Part shown: positions 17,733 through 25,452 of the stretch, piece by piece
How the letters are laid out: the number at the start of each line of letters is the position of its first letter
Position numbering within the stretch: position 1 is the stretch's first letter
Source: SURF-13 sp041695325
GTDB taxonomy: Bacteria; Pseudomonadota; Gammaproteobacteria; SURF-13
Reading direction: 5' to 3'
DNA: 64,000 bases
Assembly (NCBI GenBank): GCA_041695325.1
Contig: JBGFRC010000001.1
Span: 8,473-72,472, forward strand
Translations under genes and position numbers: made by a program
The notes under the pieces: model-generated
Databases searched by the model: none
Told to the model about the DNA's origin: nothing
Seen by the model: only the letters and a program-made list of their open reading frames with translations

Positions 17733-19433
17733 ATGCGCACCTCACAGCTATTACTGCCCACACTCAAGGAAACACCCTCCGACGCCGAAGTCATCAGTCA
17801 TCAGTTGATGCTGCGTGCGGGCATGATCCGCAAACTCGCCGCTGGCATCTATAACTGGCTGCCCCTCGGCCTGCGCGTGCTGCGCAAGGTGGAGGCCGTT
17901 GTGCGCGAGGAAATGAGCCGCGCCGGCGCGCAAGAGCTGCTGATGCCCGCGGTGCAGCCCGCCGAGCTGTGGCAGGAATCCGGGCGCTGGGGGCAATACG
18001 GCCCTGAACTGTTGCGCCTGCAAGACCGTCACCAACGCGACTTCTGCTTCGGCCCGACGCACGAGGAGGTCATCACCGATCTGGTGCGCAACGAAATCCG
18101 CAGTTATAAACAACTGCCTGCGATCTTTTACCAGATCCAAACCAAATTCCGCGACGAACCGCGCCCGCGGTTCGGCGTGATGCGCGCGCGCGAATTCCTG
18201 ATGAAGGATGCGTATTCATTTCACGCTGATAAAGCCAGCCTGGAAAAAACCTATCAGGTGATGCATGACGTCTATACCCGCATCTTCACCCGTCTTGGGT
18301 TAAGATTCCGCGCCGTGTACGCCGACACCGGCGCCATCGGCGGCACCGGTTCGCAGGAGTTCCACGTGCTCGCCGACTCCGGCGAAGACGCCGTCGCGTT
18401 TTGCCCGGATTCGGACTACGCCGCCAACGTGGAACTAGCCGAGGCCGTCGCGCCCGCGGGCAAGCGCCCTGCCCCACAACAGACGATGCAAATCGTGGAC
18501 ACGCCGGGCAAACACAGCATCGAAGAAGTCAGCGGCTTTTTAAAAATGGATCCCGCCCAGTGTCTGAAGACGCTGCTGGTGCAGGGCAAGGAAGGCGTCG
18601 TCGCGCTGGTGTTGCGCGGCGATCACGAATTGAACACGGTAAAAGCGGCCAAGCTGACGCAGGTTTTCGCCCCGCTGACACTGGCCACCCCGCAGCAGGT
18701 TCAGGACGCGGCCGGCTGCGCGCCGGGATCGGTGGGCCCGGTGGGGCTAAAGATTCCCGTCATCGCCGACCGCGCCGCCGCGCACGCAAGCGACTTTGTG
18801 TGCGGCGCAAATCAGGACGGCAGGCATTTCACCGGCGTCAACTGGAGCCGCGATCTGCCGGAGCCGCTGGTCGCGGACATCCGCAACGTCGTGCAAGGCG
18901 ACCCTTCCCCCGACGGCCAAGGCACGCTGTCCATCGCGCGCGGCATCGAGGTCGGCCACATTTTCCAGCTTGGCGGTAAATACTCCAGCGCCATGGGCGC
19001 GAGCTATCTCGACGAAAACGGGCAATCGCAAATCATGGAGATGGGCTGCTACGGCATCGGCGTATCGCGCGTGGTGGCCGCCGCCATCGAACAGAACCAC
19101 GACGCACGCGGTATCATCTGGCCTGTGCCCCTTGCGCCGTTTCACGTCGCGCTGCTGCCGATGAACATGCACAAGTCGCCGCGCGTGCAGGAAACGGCGG
19201 AGAAACTCTATACAGAATTAACACACGCCGGGATTGAGGTGTTATTCGATGATCGCCCCTTGCGCGCGGGCGTGATGTTCGCCGACATGGAGCTGATCGG
19301 CATCCCCCATCGCATCGTCGTCGGCGAACGCGGCCTCGACGCCGGAACGGTGGAATATCAGAACCGTCGCGACGCGCAAAGCCGGAATGTACCGCTTGCT
19401 GAAATCACCGGCCTTCTGAAAGCGCGCTTATAA
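17733..19433 (+). CDS. proS: Prolyl-tRNA synthetase
   Basis: 566 residues, the bacterial type with the editing insertion. Class II motifs are visible: motif 2 TKFRDEPRPRFGVMRAREF, motif 3 GCYGIGVSRVVAAAIEQ. The INS editing domain (about 225-390, KHSIEEVSGFLKMDPAQCLKTL) removes mischarged Ala-tRNA(Pro). The C-terminal anticodon-binding domain starts near 470. It charges tRNA(Pro). The 3' end runs 6 bases into the convergent transaldolase remnant. Confidence 0.98.
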   Translation: MRTSQLLLPTLKETPSDAEVISHQLMLRAGMIRKLAAGIYNWLPLGLRVLRKVEAVVREEMSRAGAQELLMPAVQPAELWQESGRWGQYGPELLRLQDRHQRDFCFGPTHEEVITDLVRNEIRSYKQLPAIFYQIQTKFRDEPRPRFGVMRAREFLMKDAYSFHADKASLEKTYQVMHDVYTRIFTRLGLRFRAVYADTGAIGGTGSQEFHVLADSGEDAVAFCPDSDYAANVELAEAVAPAGKRPAPQQTMQIVDTPGKHSIEEVSGFLKMDPAQCLKTLLVQGKEGVVALVLRGDHELNTVKAAKLTQVFAPLTLATPQQVQDAAGCAPGSVGPVGLKIPVIADRAAAHASDFVCGANQDGRHFTGVNWSRDLPEPLVADIRNVVQGDPSPDGQGTLSIARGIEVGHIFQLGGKYSSAMGASYLDENGQSQIMEMGCYGIGVSRVVAAAIEQNHDARGIIWPVPLAPFHVALLPMNMHKSPRVQETAEKLYTELTHAGIEVLFDDRPLRAGVMFADMELIGIPHRIVVGERGLDAGTVEYQNRRDAQSRNVPLAEITGLLKARL

Positions 19434-19745
19434 GCCGCTCTCCCTCCAGTCGGCCAGAAACTGCTCCAGGCCGAGGGTAGTGAGCGGGAGCCTGACCGTC
19501 ACATTGGGCGCAATCCTGGCCAGTTCGCGGCCCTGCTTGAGCATGCCTTCATAATCCATCGCAACGACCTCGGCGCTGACCGGGCCTTGCACCATCTCGC
19601 AGATCATCGCAATCTGCTTATGAAAGCTGATACCGGTTTCCTTGGCTAGCAGCGATGGATTGGTGGTCACACCGTCGGCCATGCCCAACTCCACGGCTTT
19701 GCGTATATCCTCAAGATGTCCCGTGTCTATGGGGTAGCCATCCAA
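19428..19745 (-). pseudogene. Transaldolase-family gene copy with 333-bp internal deletion, 5' end cut by insertion
   Basis: The 105-codon frame matches the intact gene at 25453-26103 at both ends but lacks 111 residues. The break sits at a 9-bp sequence (GTGAGCGGG) that occurs twice in the intact gene, at 25505-25513 and 25838-25846, exactly 333 bases apart, so one repeat unit and the DNA between were lost in frame. The Schiff-base Lys of VAVKLPLT is Arg here (VTVRLPLT). Homology stops at about 19733; the first codons are replaced by foreign sequence. The missing 5' part lies at 25347-25437. Almost surely inactive. Confidence 0.9.
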
Positions 19746-19790
19746 ACATCATGCCCAATCTCTGAAGGAGGTCATATGCCGAAGAACCAA

Positions 19791-19852
19791 GCCTGGCACT
19801 GGTTTTCGGGAAATTAACGCTCACAACTACCCACACGACTTCCAGAAGAGCC
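19791..19852 (+). repeat. 62-bp direct repeat, left copy at island edge
   Basis: From GCCTGGC to CAGAAGAGCC, matching 25284-25345 in the same orientation with only a few differences, mostly in the first 20 bases. The right copy abuts the other half of the split transaldolase. It may be an end fragment of the inserted element; it does not form a terminal inverted repeat. Confidence 0.75.
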
Positions 19853-19886
19853 CCAAAATCTATATTCGCGCATTTTTGAGGATCAT

Positions 19887-20540
19887 TCAGCGCGCCGCCG
19901 CCCGGGAGAACAATCTTCGCCCGAATGCGCCGCCGAATGCGGCGAGCACGGCCGCCGGGCCGAGGTTCCAAATCAGGATCAGCGTGGTCGCGTCCAGGTC
20001 ATGAAAAAGCGACAGCGCCGTTGCGGTCATGGCGGCGACGGCGAGGCCGCCCGTGATCGCGACCGGCGCCGGCGCGAGCAACGCCGCGTGGCGCAGCATG
20101 ATGAGCAGCGCGAGCGAGAGCGGCGCGCCAACGAGCACGAGCGTCGCGAAGCAGCGCGCGGTCTCGCCGAGCGACACGCCCTCGGGCCCGATGCTGACCC
20201 AGGCGGTGAAACAGCCGTAGCCGATGGTCGCCACCCATACGAGGAGCCCGGGCGCAGGCAGAAGGAGCCAGCCTCGCGAGCGGTCGGGGAGGCTCAGGAG
20301 GAACGCGGCAATCGCGGCAAGGACGCCGGTCGCGAGCGCCGCGGCGACGCTGAGAACGAATACCGGCTGCTCGAGGCGAAACTCCAGGTCCGGGCGCACT
20401 CCGCGCGAGACGGCCAGCAGCGCGAGGATCAGCGCCGCGAAGAGCAGCCAGCCGGCGGCGCGCACGAGCGGCGGCCGCAGGCGCCGCAGCGGCGCCAGAT
20501 GCGCGACAAGTGTCTCGATCAGGTCGGGCGTATTGATCAC
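19887..20540 (-). CDS. NrsF-family (DUF1109) membrane anti-sigma factor
   Basis: 217 residues with six predicted membrane segments and very little else, matching DUF1109/NrsF proteins that hold ECF sigma factors of the SigF type at the inner membrane. The GTG start at 20540 overlaps the stop of the sigma gene (GTGA), so sigma and anti-sigma are made together. In Caulobacter the NrsF-SigF pair controls genes for bufferin metallophores and related loci in response to metal stress; the same gene set lies next door. The metal sensed here is unknown. Confidence 0.85.
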   Translation of the reverse strand: MINTPDLIETLVAHLAPLRRLRPPLVRAAGWLLFAALILALLAVSRGVRPDLEFRLEQPVFVLSVAAALATGVLAAIAAFLLSLPDRSRGWLLLPAPGLLVWVATIGYGCFTAWVSIGPEGVSLGETARCFATLVLVGAPLSLALLIMLRHAALLAPAPVAITGGLAVAAMTATALSLFHDLDATTLILIWNLGPAAVLAAFGGAFGRRLFSRAAAR

Positions 20541-21160
20541 CGGTCCGTTCGTTTCGTTCCGAGCAGTTTCCGCAGGCGCTTCAACGCGCGATGCGTAGCC
20601 ACCTTGAGCGCCGCGACCGACATGCCGCTCGCCGCAGCCGCTTCCTGCAACGACATCTCCTTCAGCTTGAGAAGCTCGATCGCCTGGCGCTGTCCGGCGG
20701 GCAGATTCTCGACCGCCTCCCGCAGCAGGCGCGCCTCGGAGGCCGCCTCCTGGCAGTTCGCCTCGGGCCCGGCAAAGGTTTCATGCTCGGGTTCGAGCGG
20801 CACCTCGCGGGCCCCCGCGCGTCCGTGCCGGCGCAGCGCATCCGCGATGCGCCGATTGGCGATCGCGACCAGCCACGGGCCGAAGGGGCGGGCAGGGTCG
20901 TAGGTATTGCGTACTGCATGCACGGTGAGCAGCGTCTCCTGCACCACGTCCTCGACGTCGCTGCGGTTCCGCAGGCGCCGCGCCGCAAGCGAGCGCAGGT
21001 AAGGCGTCACCTGTTCGAGCAGCCGCCGGTAGGCTTCGCGGTCGCCGCCCTGCGCCCGCGCCATGCAGAGCGACCAGTCGAGTTCATGGCCGGCAGGCGC
21101 CTCCCCGGCCTTCCTGATGAGGCTCAGCGCCGGTCCGCGGCCGGGTCGGTTGGATCGCAT
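20537..21160 (-). CDS. ECF RNA polymerase sigma factor (SigF-like)
   Basis: 207 residues from ATG at 21160; the frame extends to 21289, but that part shows no sigma homology. Region 2 has DREAYRRLLEQVTPYLRSLAARR, with RSDVEDVVQETLLTVH as the polymerase-core and -10 recognition helix. Region 4 has LPAGQRQAIELLKLKEMSLQEAAAASGMSVAALKVATHRALKRLR, the -35 helix-turn-helix. It is followed by its NrsF-type anti-sigma and faces the bufferin genes divergently. A GTAACC-N16-CGAA promoter in front of the precursor gene is its likely target. Confidence 0.92.
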   Translation of the reverse strand: MRSNRPGRGPALSLIRKAGEAPAGHELDWSLCMARAQGGDREAYRRLLEQVTPYLRSLAARRLRNRSDVEDVVQETLLTVHAVRNTYDPARPFGPWLVAIANRRIADALRRHGRAGAREVPLEPEHETFAGPEANCQEAASEARLLREAVENLPAGQRQAIELLKLKEMSLQEAAAASGMSVAALKVATHRALKRLRKLLGTKRTDR

Positions 21161-21212
21161 GATGGAAATTTTAGCACATGGAGTCGGATCGGGCCGTCGG
21201 AAGCGGGGGCCC

Positions 21213-21347
21213 CTACCAGGATGTTGATAAATGCCGCATGACACCGTTTTCTTGGCGCAGTGACCGCGCTGTTCTCCTGGGGATGGCATTGTCCCTATGA
21301 CCTCCCTTAAGGGGAGTGGTTCGAGGACTTTATCAACACCCTGCTAC
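21213..21347. repeat. MITE-like element with 19-bp imperfect inverted ends
   Basis: Arms at 21213-21231 and 21329-21347 pair at 16 of 19 positions, including an unbroken TGTTGATAAA. The 97 bases between contain a smaller CTCCC/GGGAG-type stem around TTAA. No coding potential. It lies in the gap between the sigma factor and precursor genes, ending 2 bases before the predicted promoter. Possibly a non-autonomous transposon, or a cis-acting structure. Confidence 0.5.
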
Positions 21348-21349
21348 CT

Positions 21350-21375
21350 GTAACCTTTTGTTGCGCCCCGCCGAA
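21350..21375 (+). promoter_or_regulatory. Predicted SigF-type ECF promoter, GTAACC-N16-CGAA
   Basis: GTAACC at 21350-21355 and CGAA at 21372-21375 are separated by exactly 16 bases. This is the -35/-10 pair reported for SigF-dependent genes in Caulobacter, and it sits about 47 bases upstream of the bufferin-precursor start. A strong AGGAGG site follows just before the ATG. No matching promoter was found facing the sigma gene, so autoregulation is not evident. Confidence 0.75.
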
Positions 21376-21421
21376 CTTCCTGTCGCGGCCCCGATCCCGG
21401 GGCCTTCTACAGGAGGAAAAC

Positions 21422-21718
21422 ATGGATCAGAAAGGCATTGTCGCGGCGGCGATCGCCGGCCTGTTCGCGCTGGGTGCGGCGACGGGTTCCGCGCTGGCGC
21501 AGGACAAGAAGGAGATGGAAAAGTGCTGGGGCGTGGTAAAGGCCGGCCAGAATGACTGCGGCAGCAACGCGACCGCGCATGCGTGTGCCGGGCAGTCGAA
21601 TAAGGACTACGACCCGAACGACTTCAAGGCGGTGAAAACCGGCACCTGCATCCAGATGGGCGGGAGCCTGAAGCAGGGCGAGCCGGGCGAGCTGGCCAAG
21701 AAGCACTTCAAGGGCTGA
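21422..21718 (+). CDS. bufA1: Bufferin-type metallophore precursor (BufA1 / DUF2282)
   Basis: 98 residues. A Sec signal peptide (cleavage likely after SALA, residue 26) is followed by a short core with four cysteines at 35, 46, 55 and 76 (EKCWGVVKAGQNDCG, HACAGQS, TGTCIQMGG). This is the DUF2282 pattern of bufferins, ribosomal peptides whose cysteines are modified by an MNIO enzyme before export and which chelate copper in the periplasm. The first motif has CWG where CYG is usual. The MNIO and its partner follow directly. A strong AGGAGG ribosome site precedes the ATG. Confidence 0.88.
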   Translation: MDQKGIVAAAIAGLFALGAATGSALAQDKKEMEKCWGVVKAGQNDCGSNATAHACAGQSNKDYDPNDFKAVKTGTCIQMGGSLKQGEPGELAKKHFKG

Positions 21719-21728
21719 AGAGCGCGGC

Positions 21729-22583
21729 ATGAGCGCAGTCGCGGTTTCAGGCAGCGGCCCGCAGGGACTCGGGCCGGGGATCGGGCTGCGCGCGCCGCAC
21801 TATCGCGCTTTCCTCGAGGCGCGCCAGCCTGTTGGCTGGGTCGAGGTCCACAGCGAGAACTACTTCGGGCAGGGCGGCTACCACCGGCACGTGCTCGAAC
21901 GCGTGCGCGCCGATTACGCCGTCAGCCTGCACGGGGTCGGGCTCGGCATCGGCTCCGCGGAGGGCTACCGCGAGCGCCACCTGAGGCGGCTGCGCTCGCT
22001 CGCGCGGTGGATCGAGCCGGTTTTCGTCTCCGAGCACTTGTGCTGGGGGGCGGCGTCCGGCCGGCACTTCAACGACCTGCTGCCGCTCGCCTACGGCCGG
22101 GAGGCGCTTGCACTAGTGAGCGCGCGCGTCGAGCGCGCGCAGGAACTCCTCGGCCGGCGCCTGCTGATCGAGAACGTCACGGCGTATCTCGAGTTCGCCG
22201 GGCAGGAGATGGCCGAGGCCGAATTCATCGCCGAACTCGCGCACCGCACGGGCTGCGGCGTGCTGCTCGACGTGAACAACCTGTACGTGAATCAGCTTAA
22301 CCACGGCGGCGATGCGCTCGCTGCCCTGCGCACGCTCCCCGCGGGCTGCGTCGAGGAGATCCACCTTGCCGGCCATCTGGTCACCGAGGACTGCGTGATT
22401 GACCACCACGGCGCTCGCGTCGCCGAGCCCGTGTGGCGGCTCTACAAGGCCGCCCTCGAGCGCTTCGGTCCGGTCCCGACGCTGATCGAATGGGATACCG
22501 ACATCCCGGAGCTTGCGGTGCTGCTCGATGAGGCCGCGCGCGCCGGCCGGTGCATGGGGGAACGCCTTGGCCTCGCTGCTTGA
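21729..22583 (+). CDS. bufB: Multinuclear non-heme iron oxidase (MNIO, DUF692), BufB-like
   Basis: 284 residues, TIM-barrel DUF692 family. Iron ligands are expected in SLHGVGLGIG, VSEHLCW, LIENVTAY, LLDVNNLYVN, EIHLAGH, DHHG and LIEWDTDIP, all present. MNIOs install thiooxazole or related rings on peptide cysteines; the substrate here should be the DUF2282 peptide encoded 10 bases upstream. Cytosolic. The reading frame overlaps the next gene by 17 bases if that gene starts at 22567. Confidence 0.92.
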   Translation: MSAVAVSGSGPQGLGPGIGLRAPHYRAFLEARQPVGWVEVHSENYFGQGGYHRHVLERVRADYAVSLHGVGLGIGSAEGYRERHLRRLRSLARWIEPVFVSEHLCWGAASGRHFNDLLPLAYGREALALVSARVERAQELLGRRLLIENVTAYLEFAGQEMAEAEFIAELAHRTGCGVLLDVNNLYVNQLNHGGDALAALRTLPAGCVEEIHLAGHLVTEDCVIDHHGARVAEPVWRLYKAALERFGPVPTLIEWDTDIPELAVLLDEAARAGRCMGERLGLAA

Positions 22584-23352
22584 GTTGCAGCGCGGCTTCG
22601 GGTCCGCGCTCGCCGACGCCGCGGGCGCAGCGCGCTCGGCCGCGCTTTTCCGCGGTCCGCCCGAGCGCGCGCTCGCGCGCCTCGCCGTGTATCGCGGCAA
22701 CGTCTTCGGCAACTGTTCGAAAGCGCTCGCCGGCGCGTATCCGATCGTTCGCAAGATCGTGGGCGAGGAATTCTTCGAGGACCTCTCACGCGCCTACTGG
22801 CGCTCGCGGCCTTCGGTGAGCGGCGACCTGAACGAGTACGGCCGCGGCTTCGATGCGTTCCTCGCAGGCTGCGCGCAGGTGCAGGACCTGCCGTATCTGC
22901 CGGACGTCGCGCACATGGAGTGGCTCGCGCACCGCGCCTACTACGCCGCGGACAGCGCGCGCTTCGATCCCTCGCGCCTTGCGGCGCTGCCGCCGGAGCG
23001 CCATCCGGGCCTGCGCCCGGTGCTCGCCCGCGCCTGCGCGCTGTTCGAGTCGCACTGGCCGCTGGCACGGATCTGGGAGGTACACCAGGACGACTACACG
23101 GGCGAGATCAACGTTGATCTCGGCGCGGGCGGCGAGCGCATACTGGTGCACCGCCCGGCCTGGCGCGCCGTGGTCATCGGGCTCGGCGCCGCGGACCATG
23201 CGCTGCTCTGCGCCATCCGCGACGGCCTAGCGCTGGGGCCAGCGCTCGAGGCGGCGCTCGCCGCCGATCCCGCCTACGGCCCGTCTGCAGCGCTCGCGCG
23301 CTGGGTCGGCGCCGGCGCGATCGTGGCTCTTGCCGCGGGAGAGCCGCGATGA
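22567..23352 (+). CDS. bufC: DUF2063 peptide-recognition partner of the MNIO, BufC-like
   Basis: 261 residues from TTG at 22567, chosen because MASLLELQRGFGSAL is the usual DUF2063 start and a G-rich site lies upstream; TTG at 22513 or ATG at 22528 are alternatives. The N-terminal helical DNA-binding-like domain has RLAVYRGNVFGNCSKALAGAYP and VGEEFF; the middle has YLPDVAHMEWL. DUF2063 proteins bind the MNIO and present the precursor peptide. Overlap with bufB and ATGA overlap with the next gene show one operon. Confidence 0.88.
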   Translation: MASLLELQRGFGSALADAAGAARSAALFRGPPERALARLAVYRGNVFGNCSKALAGAYPIVRKIVGEEFFEDLSRAYWRSRPSVSGDLNEYGRGFDAFLAGCAQVQDLPYLPDVAHMEWLAHRAYYAADSARFDPSRLAALPPERHPGLRPVLARACALFESHWPLARIWEVHQDDYTGEINVDLGAGGERILVHRPAWRAVVIGLGAADHALLCAIRDGLALGPALEAALAADPAYGPSAALARWVGAGAIVALAAGEPR

Positions 23353-23807
23353 GGGCGATCGGCGCATGGCTTCCGGCGATCGAGCGCGTGCTCGCCTGGT
23401 TGCAGGCGGCCGGCCATCTGGTCGATCTGGCGATCCGACTCTACGTCGCGAACGTGTTCTTCAAATCGGGCCTGGTCAAGATCGGCAACTGGGACGGCAC
23501 CCTGTATCTGTTTCACGAGGAATACCGGGTGCCGCTGCTCCCGCCCGAGGTCGCGGCCTGGCTCGGCACGTTCGGGGAGCTCTTTTTCCCGCCGCTGCTC
23601 GCGCTCGGGCTCGCCGCCCGCTTCGCCGCGCTTTCGCTCTCCGTGTTCAACGTAGTGGCGGTAATCTCCTTCTGGCACGTGCTCAGCACCAACGAGGCGG
23701 CGCTGATGTCGCACTTTTACTGGGGCTTGCTGCTGCTCGTTCCGCTGTGCCACGGCCCGGGCAAGCTCTCGCTCGATCACTGGATCTGGCGCTGGGTTTC
23801 CCGCTAG
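23349..23807 (+). CDS. DoxX-family membrane protein of the bufferin operon
   Basis: 152 residues with four hydrophobic segments; the motif RLYVANVFFKSGLVKI at about 29-44 is the DoxX signature. DoxX-like proteins often accompany DUF692/DUF2063 genes, where they may supply redox equivalents or help export; the exact job is not known. Overlaps bufC by 4 bases (ATGA). Confidence 0.85.
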   Translation: MRAIGAWLPAIERVLAWLQAAGHLVDLAIRLYVANVFFKSGLVKIGNWDGTLYLFHEEYRVPLLPPEVAAWLGTFGELFFPPLLALGLAARFAALSLSVFNVVAVISFWHVLSTNEAALMSHFYWGLLLLVPLCHGPGKLSLDHWIWRWVSR

Positions 23808-23837
23808 GCACGAGGAGCGAAGAGTGGACGCTTCGCC

Positions 23838-24953
23838 ATGAACCTGCGCAGCCTTGCGCTGGCGGCGGCGCTCGCGCTCGCCCCGGGTACGGTGCTCGCG
23901 CAGAGCGCGGAGGACAGGCGCGAGTGGCCGCGGACCGATTTTTCGCGCCGCACGGTGGACCTCGCCGAGATCGAATCGGGCGGGCCGCCCAAGGACGGCA
24001 TTCCGGCGATCGACCGCCCGAGGTTCGTGGGCGCGCGCGCCGCGCGCACCTGGCTCAAGGCGAAAGAGCCGGTGATCGTGCTGCGCCTCGGGGGCGAGGC
24101 CCGTGCCTACCCGCTCCAGATCCTGATGTTCCACGAGATCGTGAACGACATGGTCGGCGGTGTGCCGGTCGCGGTCACGTTCTGCCCGCTATGCAACGCC
24201 TCGATCGTGTTCGAGCGCCGGGTCGGCGAGCGCGTGCTCGACTTCGGCACCACAGGGCGGCTCCGGCTCTCCGACCTCGTGATGTACGACCGGCAGACCG
24301 AATCCTGGTGGCAGCAGTTCACCGGCAAGGGGATCGTCGGGCACTATGCGGGAACTGAACTCGTGCGCTTGCCCTCGGAGATCGTCGCCTTCGAGGACTT
24401 CTCCGCCGCGCATCCGATGGGGCTGGTGCTCTCGCGCGAGACGGGTCATGCGCGCCCGTACGGGCGCAACCCCTACGCGGGCTACGACCGGATCGACCGG
24501 AGCCCGTTGCTGTTCTCCTCGAGGCTGGACCCGCGGCTGCCGCCGATGGAGCGGGTGCTCTCGGTCACCGTGGGCGCAAAGCACCGGCTCTATCCGCTCA
24601 CGCTGCTGGAAAAGCATCCCGTCACGAACCGGGAGCTGGAGGGCCTGTCCTACGCCGTGTTCGCCAAGCGCGGCATGGCCTCGCCGCTCGACCGCCCGGA
24701 GATCGAGCAGGGGCGGCCGATTCCGGCGGCGACCGCGTTCGCGCGGCGTCTCGAGGGCCGGACGCTCGAATTTGTCTCCCGCGGCGGCCGCTATTTCGAC
24801 ACGGCGACCGATTCCGAGTGGAACCTGCTCGGCGAGGCCGTGGCCGGGCCGCTAAAGGGCAAGCGCCTCGCCCCGCTCGAGAGCGGCGTTCACTTCGCCT
24901 TCGCCTGGCTCGCGTTCAACCCGGAAAGCGAGATCGTGCGCAGCCTGCCTTAG
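23838..24953 (+). CDS. DUF3179 domain-containing exported protein
   Basis: 371 residues with a Sec signal peptide (MNLRSLALAAALALAPGTVLA). The DUF3179 domain runs from about 60 to 330, with ARAYPLQILMFHEIVNDMVGG and the conserved VTFCPLCNASIVFER, whose paired cysteines could bind a metal or form a disulfide. Function unknown. It is 30 bases behind the DoxX gene on the same strand, so it probably belongs to the bufferin unit. Its TAG stop lies at the edge of an IS630 remnant, and an IS insertion may have trimmed the C-terminus. Confidence 0.85.
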   Translation: MNLRSLALAAALALAPGTVLAQSAEDRREWPRTDFSRRTVDLAEIESGGPPKDGIPAIDRPRFVGARAARTWLKAKEPVIVLRLGGEARAYPLQILMFHEIVNDMVGGVPVAVTFCPLCNASIVFERRVGERVLDFGTTGRLRLSDLVMYDRQTESWWQQFTGKGIVGHYAGTELVRLPSEIVAFEDFSAAHPMGLVLSRETGHARPYGRNPYAGYDRIDRSPLLFSSRLDPRLPPMERVLSVTVGAKHRLYPLTLLEKHPVTNRELEGLSYAVFAKRGMASPLDRPEIEQGRPIPAATAFARRLEGRTLEFVSRGGRYFDTATDSEWNLLGEAVAGPLKGKRLAPLESGVHFAFAWLAFNPESEIVRSLP

Positions 24954-25345
24954 TGGTCTGGTTCATAAATTCGGCAACGTATGTATTCACGCCGCAAGAG
25001 GCAAAGGCGAGGGCTCGGCCGCGAACTTTCTGAGCAGCCGCGTGAGATCATCGCGCGTGAATCGCCAGTCAAACGGCGTGGCCATGCTCTCCAAGTGGTC
25101 CTGGAAGCGCAGCAATCGATCTGCGACCTCCGAAAGGCAGGAGAAGTCGTTGGGGGTAAGCGCCTTGCGCTGGACGATGGAGAAATAGATCTCGATCTGG
25201 TTGAGCCAATTGGTGTGAACCGGACCGTGAACGAGGACCAAGTTCGGGTAGGCCTGGGTCAGGCGTCGCACGCAGGGCTGGCCGCCTGGCGCGTGTTTCC
25301 GGGAAATTAACGCTCAAAACTACCCACACGACTTCCAGAAGAGCC
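24953..25345 (-). mobile_element. IS630-family remnant with 3' fragment of the transposase
   Basis: The frame from about 25271 down to 24987 encodes 94 residues of the transposase C-terminus: YPNLVLVHGPVHTNWLNQIEIYFS, including the last acidic residue of the DDE triad, then QRKALTPNDF and a PFDWRFTRDDL segment. The N-terminal two thirds are missing. The sequence starting TAGTGGTCTGGTTCA just after the DUF3179 stop may be the element end, since IS630 uses TA targets. The other side is the 62-bp repeat that meets the split transaldolase. Confidence 0.8.
25284..25345 (+). repeat. 62-bp direct repeat, right copy at island edge
   Basis: Matches 19791-19852. It ends directly before TA and the sequence homologous to the transaldolase start (25347 onwards), marking the right edge of the inserted segment. 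Confidence 0.75.
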
Positions 25346-25346
25346 T

Positions 25347-25437
25347 AAGAAATTTCATCACCACCTCCTGCCTTCAGGCATGACACCGTCAAGTTTCATG
25401 CCCAAAGCCAAATGATGTTAGAATTTCGCGTTCGTTA
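25347..25437 (-). pseudogene. Displaced 5' end and promoter region of the split transaldolase copy
   Basis: This segment matches 26089-26177, the start codon and upstream region of the intact transaldolase, including the complement of ATGAAATTT (start at 25358). The body of this copy is now at 19428-19733, about 5.6 kb away, with the sigma/bufferin cargo in between. The flanks suit insertion at a TA dinucleotide (CTA at the left junction, CCTA at the right). So the ancestor had two tandem copies of the gene with its upstream region. Confidence 0.8.
25395..25424 (+). promoter_or_regulatory. Orphan duplicate of the icd promoter, antisense to the transaldolase gene
   Basis: TTCATG (25395-25400) and TAGAAT (25419-25424), spacer 18, identical hexamers to the predicted icd promoter at 26137-26166. 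Here the downstream DNA is the 3' end of the intact transaldolase gene on the opposite strand, so transcripts would be antisense. Presence is seen; activity is inferred. Confidence 0.45.
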
Positions 25438-25452
25438 TGTATAAAAGCATGC

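Noticed and set aside
21161..21300. Search for a SigF-type promoter facing the sigma gene (autoregulation)
   Set aside because: No GTAACC-N16-CGAA on the minus strand was found upstream of the sigma start.
24987..25271. The 94-codon frame as an intact transposase
   Set aside because: It covers only the C-terminal part of an IS630 transposase; the first catalytic Asp residues are missing.
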